23,417 nucleotides of DNA from a virus. Location: positions 1-23,417 of the IMG/VR virus record IMGVR_UViG_3300025110_000134, one strand, 5' to 3'. Shown here in pieces: positions 20,927 through 23,417 of the stretch (position 1 is its first letter; the number at the start of each line of letters is the position of its first letter). The translations under genes and the position numbers were made by a program. The notes beneath the pieces are model-generated. The model worked only from the letters and a program-made list of their open reading frames with translations, was not told where the DNA came from and did no database searches.

Positions 20927-22813
20927 CTACCAATTTCTGACATACGACTGCTTAGGCATAGTATTCCTTGATTTTAGCGTGTTTTTGGAAGAAGAATTAA
21001 GCGAATTTAAAAGCTTTTTAGAGTAAGTTTCAAAGAATTTACCTTTAATAGTCGTTTTTAAGAGCAAAGAATAAGCAGAATAGGCATATACGCAGCAATC
21101 AAGTTTTTCTACTGCTTGATTTGGTTTCTTTTCGTATGTACTTACGGGGTATCCTTTGCTATTCGTTTTCTGTGTTCGATATTCTCCCGTCAGTTCATTA
21201 AAATATTCTTCTGTTGTCTCTGCGTGGAAATGAATTTTTCCTTCTCCCTTTATCTTACTAAAGATTCTGTCTTTTATGTCTTCTGTATTCAATAAATAAA
21301 CAATCCCGCTTTTCTTTCTTATCTTCCCGCTGTAATTAATATCGACTCTTGACCCTTTACCAATAATCGGCCCCCCTGATCTACTACTACCCTTAATAGC
21401 AATAACACCTTTCCCTTTACGCCTCATGCAGTAATCGTAGACACTCTGCGTTGCAAGTCCTCCAGAGTCAACGGCACACGCACTGATCTTTAATTTTGCT
21501 CCGCTTGGGTGTTCATAATCAGCATTTAACAAAACGTCTAAAGCTCTCCAAACTTCACTCTGATTTGGGTCTCCTGCAATAACATTGTGATCGATAAGAT
21601 ACATCTGTTCAGCAAGTCCCGATGGGTCAGCCGCAAAACCCCAACAACTCACTTCTAGTCTTTGGGAAGCACTCCCTAAACCACCTTGTACGTCAACCCC
21701 AAGACATAGACAAACAACAGGTTCAGGAATCGTACCCGGCAAATAATCCCCCCTTGTCTCCATCAAAGCCTCAGCGTTTAACTTCGCCTGATATTCGTAG
21801 GAAAATGTCTCCGCTAAACGACTATTAGTAAAAGCACGTAATAAAGAAGGATCACTTTTAGCCCTTAGAAATTCGTCTACTATCTCGAACCAAGACAACC
21901 AACCTAAAGGGCTATTTAATCCATTTAACCAAAAGCCTGCTGTTTTCCCTGCATTTTCTGGCTTGGTTGCTCTCCATTCTCCTTTCCTAAGCATTGTTGT
22001 TTTGGCCGTTTCATCAAAACGCTCTTTACAAGAAATACATTCATATTCAACCTTGTCTAATTTCTTTGAATCAAATTTAAGTTGCTCAAAAATCAAGACC
22101 TGATGAAAACCACAAACAGGGCAAGGCACATAATATTTACGCTGATCACTGGCTTCATATTCGGCCTCAATTCTGCATGTATCTTTTATGGTCGGCGTTG
22201 ATGTAAGTAATATTTTTCTTCTTGTATAGGTAGAAGCTCTTTTTTCAGCTAGAGCAACAGGGTCGCCCTCACCGTCTACATCCCCCGGATACGCCGATAT
22301 TTCATCAAGCCCGATATACCTAGCAGGCATTGAACGCAAAGAACTTGCGCTATTGGCGCCCGTAATAATGAGAACACCCCCCGGAAATATTTTTGCTAGT
22401 TGACTATTTCCACTATCACGACTTCTAGGCGGTGGGATCTTCTCAGCTAAGCATGGAGTCTCTTGCAACATCCCTTCTAACCTTTGCTTGCTCAACCTCT
22501 GCGCCATTTGCAAAGTTGGCTGACAAATAAGCATGGGACCGGGTGAATAATCTATGCAATAACCAATCCAATTATTCATACATTCAGTCTTACCTGTCTG
22601 AGCCGCAAACATTAATACAACTCTTTGAATTGGATTATCACTACTCAAACATTCCATTACTTCACGCATAAAAGGCGTTCTATCCGTCCTAAATTTCCCC
22701 GGCTCGCTACTTCCACGACTTGAAAGCACTCTGTATTTATCAGACCATTCATCAACAGTTAAGGGTTCCTGTGGTTTTAGCCCTTTTAAAAATCCTTCTT
22801 CCCAAGCGTTCAT
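20927..22813 (-). CDS. terL: Terminase large subunit, gpA-type (628 aa)
   Basis: Packaging motor ATPase and genome-cutting nuclease of the lambda gpA family (lambda gpA is 641 residues). The ATPase has a Q-type Walker A at 72-77 (QTGKTE) and a Walker B with D170-E171 (YIGLDEISAYP). A zinc ribbon uses C231/C234 and C259/C262 (CPVCG, CISC). Nuclease acidic residues fall in LGVDVQ (D374), AVDSGG (D449) and EKLDCC (D572). The gpA-type enzyme normally works at cos sites with a Nu1-like partner, which is encoded just upstream. The ATG overlaps the terS stop (ATGA). The 40-residue Ser/Asn/Lys-rich C-terminal tail likely contacts the portal. Confidence 0.95.
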   Translation of the reverse strand: MNAWEEGFLKGLKPQEPLTVDEWSDKYRVLSSRGSSEPGKFRTDRTPFMREVMECLSSDNPIQRVVLMFAAQTGKTECMNNWIGYCIDYSPGPMLICQPTLQMAQRLSKQRLEGMLQETPCLAEKIPPPRSRDSGNSQLAKIFPGGVLIITGANSASSLRSMPARYIGLDEISAYPGDVDGEGDPVALAEKRASTYTRRKILLTSTPTIKDTCRIEAEYEASDQRKYYVPCPVCGFHQVLIFEQLKFDSKKLDKVEYECISCKERFDETAKTTMLRKGEWRATKPENAGKTAGFWLNGLNSPLGWLSWFEIVDEFLRAKSDPSLLRAFTNSRLAETFSYEYQAKLNAEALMETRGDYLPGTIPEPVVCLCLGVDVQGGLGSASQRLEVSCWGFAADPSGLAEQMYLIDHNVIAGDPNQSEVWRALDVLLNADYEHPSGAKLKISACAVDSGGLATQSVYDYCMRRKGKGVIAIKGSSRSGGPIIGKGSRVDINYSGKIRKKSGIVYLLNTEDIKDRIFSKIKGEGKIHFHAETTEEYFNELTGEYRTQKTNSKGYPVSTYEKKPNQAVEKLDCCVYAYSAYSLLLKTTIKGKFFETYSKKLLNSLNSSSKNTLKSRNTMPKQSYVRNW

Positions 22814-23322
22814 GATTCCACCAACTGCTCTAGAGCTGCTCTATGTTCCTGCGTTAATAACTTATGTATTACTTGCGGGTCTGTTTCTCCTGCTACCTGA
22901 CTTGCTAAACGATCTGCCAAATTTGCCAAACTTTCCCTAATAGCTCTACCCATTTCAAAACTACTTTTTTTAATTTCAGTAACAGGTATTAGGTCTTTCT
23001 TTTGCTGCTGTACTTGCAACTGAGCTAAGGAAGCTTGCCAATGTTCTTTCCTTGCTCTACTCGTATTGAAATCAGGTATTGCATCATCAGGCAAAGCATC
23101 AATCTGCTTTTTTAATTCCTTTTTCGACTGCGTAGTAATAACAGGCTTATGCACAATTGAAGTTGTGCTTTCCCATAACTTCAAACCTAAGTCTTTATCA
23201 ATTAATTTTTTCTTGCCACTGTTGACAATTGCGCCCTCTAATTTTCCATCCTTAACAGCCTTTGAAACCCGCTGCCTTGAAAGGCCTTTGACTTTTGCAA
23301 AGTCTGAAATAGTTAATAGCAT
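22810..23322 (-). CDS. terS: Terminase small subunit, Nu1-like (170 aa)
   Basis: DNA-recognition subunit of terminase. Residues about 4-28 form a winged helix-turn-helix-like segment (TISDFAKVKGLSRQRVSKAV). The C-terminal half has the Nu1 pattern: HWQASLAQLQVQQQKKDLIP, then SSFEMGRAIRESLANLADRL and a terminal oligomerisation helix. It is close to lambda Nu1 (181). I chose ATG 23322 because it begins right at the DNA-binding domain. A TTG at 23379 in the same frame would add 19 residues and overlaps the stop of a possible upstream frame in a TTGA junction, so it cannot be excluded. Three direct repeats lie between the two starts. Confidence 0.85.
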   Translation of the reverse strand: MLLTISDFAKVKGLSRQRVSKAVKDGKLEGAIVNSGKKKLIDKDLGLKLWESTTSIVHKPVITTQSKKELKKQIDALPDDAIPDFNTSRARKEHWQASLAQLQVQQQKKDLIPVTEIKKSSFEMGRAIRESLANLADRLASQVAGETDPQVIHKLLTQEHRAALEQLVES

Positions 23323-23329
23323 TTTACGT

Positions 23330-23370
23330 TTGTCAACACTACCACTATATATAGTTGTCAACTTGTCAAC
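23330..23370. repeat. Three GTTGACAA direct repeats and a 12-bp palindrome before terS
   Basis: TTGTCAAC (GTTGACAA on the coding strand) occurs at 23330-23337, 23355-23362 and 23363-23370; the last two are in direct tandem. Between the first and second lies the perfect palindrome ACTATATATAGT at 23344-23355. Each repeat contains TTGACA, the -35 consensus, but no well-spaced -10 follows. The place, just before a Nu1-like gene, matches where lambda cosB holds its three Nu1-binding R sites. Confidence 0.55.
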
Positions 23371-23375
23371 AGTTC

Positions 23376-23417
23376 TCAATAAGCCACGCTAGTTTTTGCT
23401 CGAGCTTTCAGATGACC
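23376..23417 (-). CDS. Possible 3' end of an upstream minus-strand gene
   Basis: The only minus-strand frame open from the right edge gives GHLKARAKTSVAY and then TGA at 23376-23378. Its stop overlaps the alternative TTG start of terS (TTGA). Thirteen codons are too few to judge coding potential; it is listed because it bears on the terS start. Confidence 0.18.
   Translation of the reverse strand, partial: GHLKARAKTSVAY

Noticed and set aside
1-23417. tRNA or other structured RNA genes
   Set aside because: I saw no segment with a T-loop GTTCRANTC, an anticodon arm and a matching acceptor stem; short GC-rich patches such as 46-90 do not fold into one.

Overview
The window is the head-and-tail (morphogenesis) module of a tailed double-stranded DNA phage with a siphovirus, lambda-like plan. 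Nearly every gene reads leftward on the minus strand, so the biological order runs from the right end to the left. The DNA is AT-rich. The fibre N-termini and the left-end proteins look like those I remember from marine phages, especially phages of picocyanobacteria. That host assignment is recall plus inference: no photosynthesis gene, integrase, tRNA or host gene is visible.

Reading right to left: (1) DNA packaging: a Nu1-like small terminase preceded by three direct repeats, the gpA-type large terminase, a gpW-like head completion protein with an added N-terminal beta domain, and a gpB-type portal. (2) Capsid: one 614-residue polyprotein fusing an S78/U35-type prohead protease, a helical scaffold-like segment and an HK97-fold major capsid domain, then two small proteins, then gpFII-like and gpU-like connector and terminator proteins. 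(3) Tail: tube protein, a G/GT chaperone pair joined by a textbook -1 ribosomal frameshift signal (A_AAA_AAC, 6-nt spacer, GC-rich hairpin), a short tape measure, gpM-like, gpL-like (with an added Ig-like domain), gpK split into separate JAMM and NlpC/P60 proteins, an enlarged gpI-like protein and a gpJ-like tail-tip protein. (4) Adsorption: an 829-residue fibre with about 34 tandem 17-residue repeats and a C-terminal S74 self-cleaving chaperone, two small proteins, and a second fibre with an internal duplication. (5) Left end: a less understood cassette of a 78-residue single-TM protein, a candidate 45-residue charged peptide too short for ordinary gene callers, and a 207-residue C-terminally anchored protein. 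Two possible plus-strand reading frames also lie here.

Genes are packed with ATGA, TAATG and TAAATG junctions or short overlaps, which suggests one long, translationally coupled late operon. Shine-Dalgarno sequences are mostly weak; clear ones precede the JAMM protein (GTG start) and the gpW-like gene. No stretch over 300 bases lacks a gene; the longest gap is about 150 bases (1131-1283). The most distinctive observations are the complete frameshift signal, the split gpK, the domain fusions in the gpL-, gpW- and gpI-like proteins, the repeats before terS, and the membrane-anchored left-end cassette.
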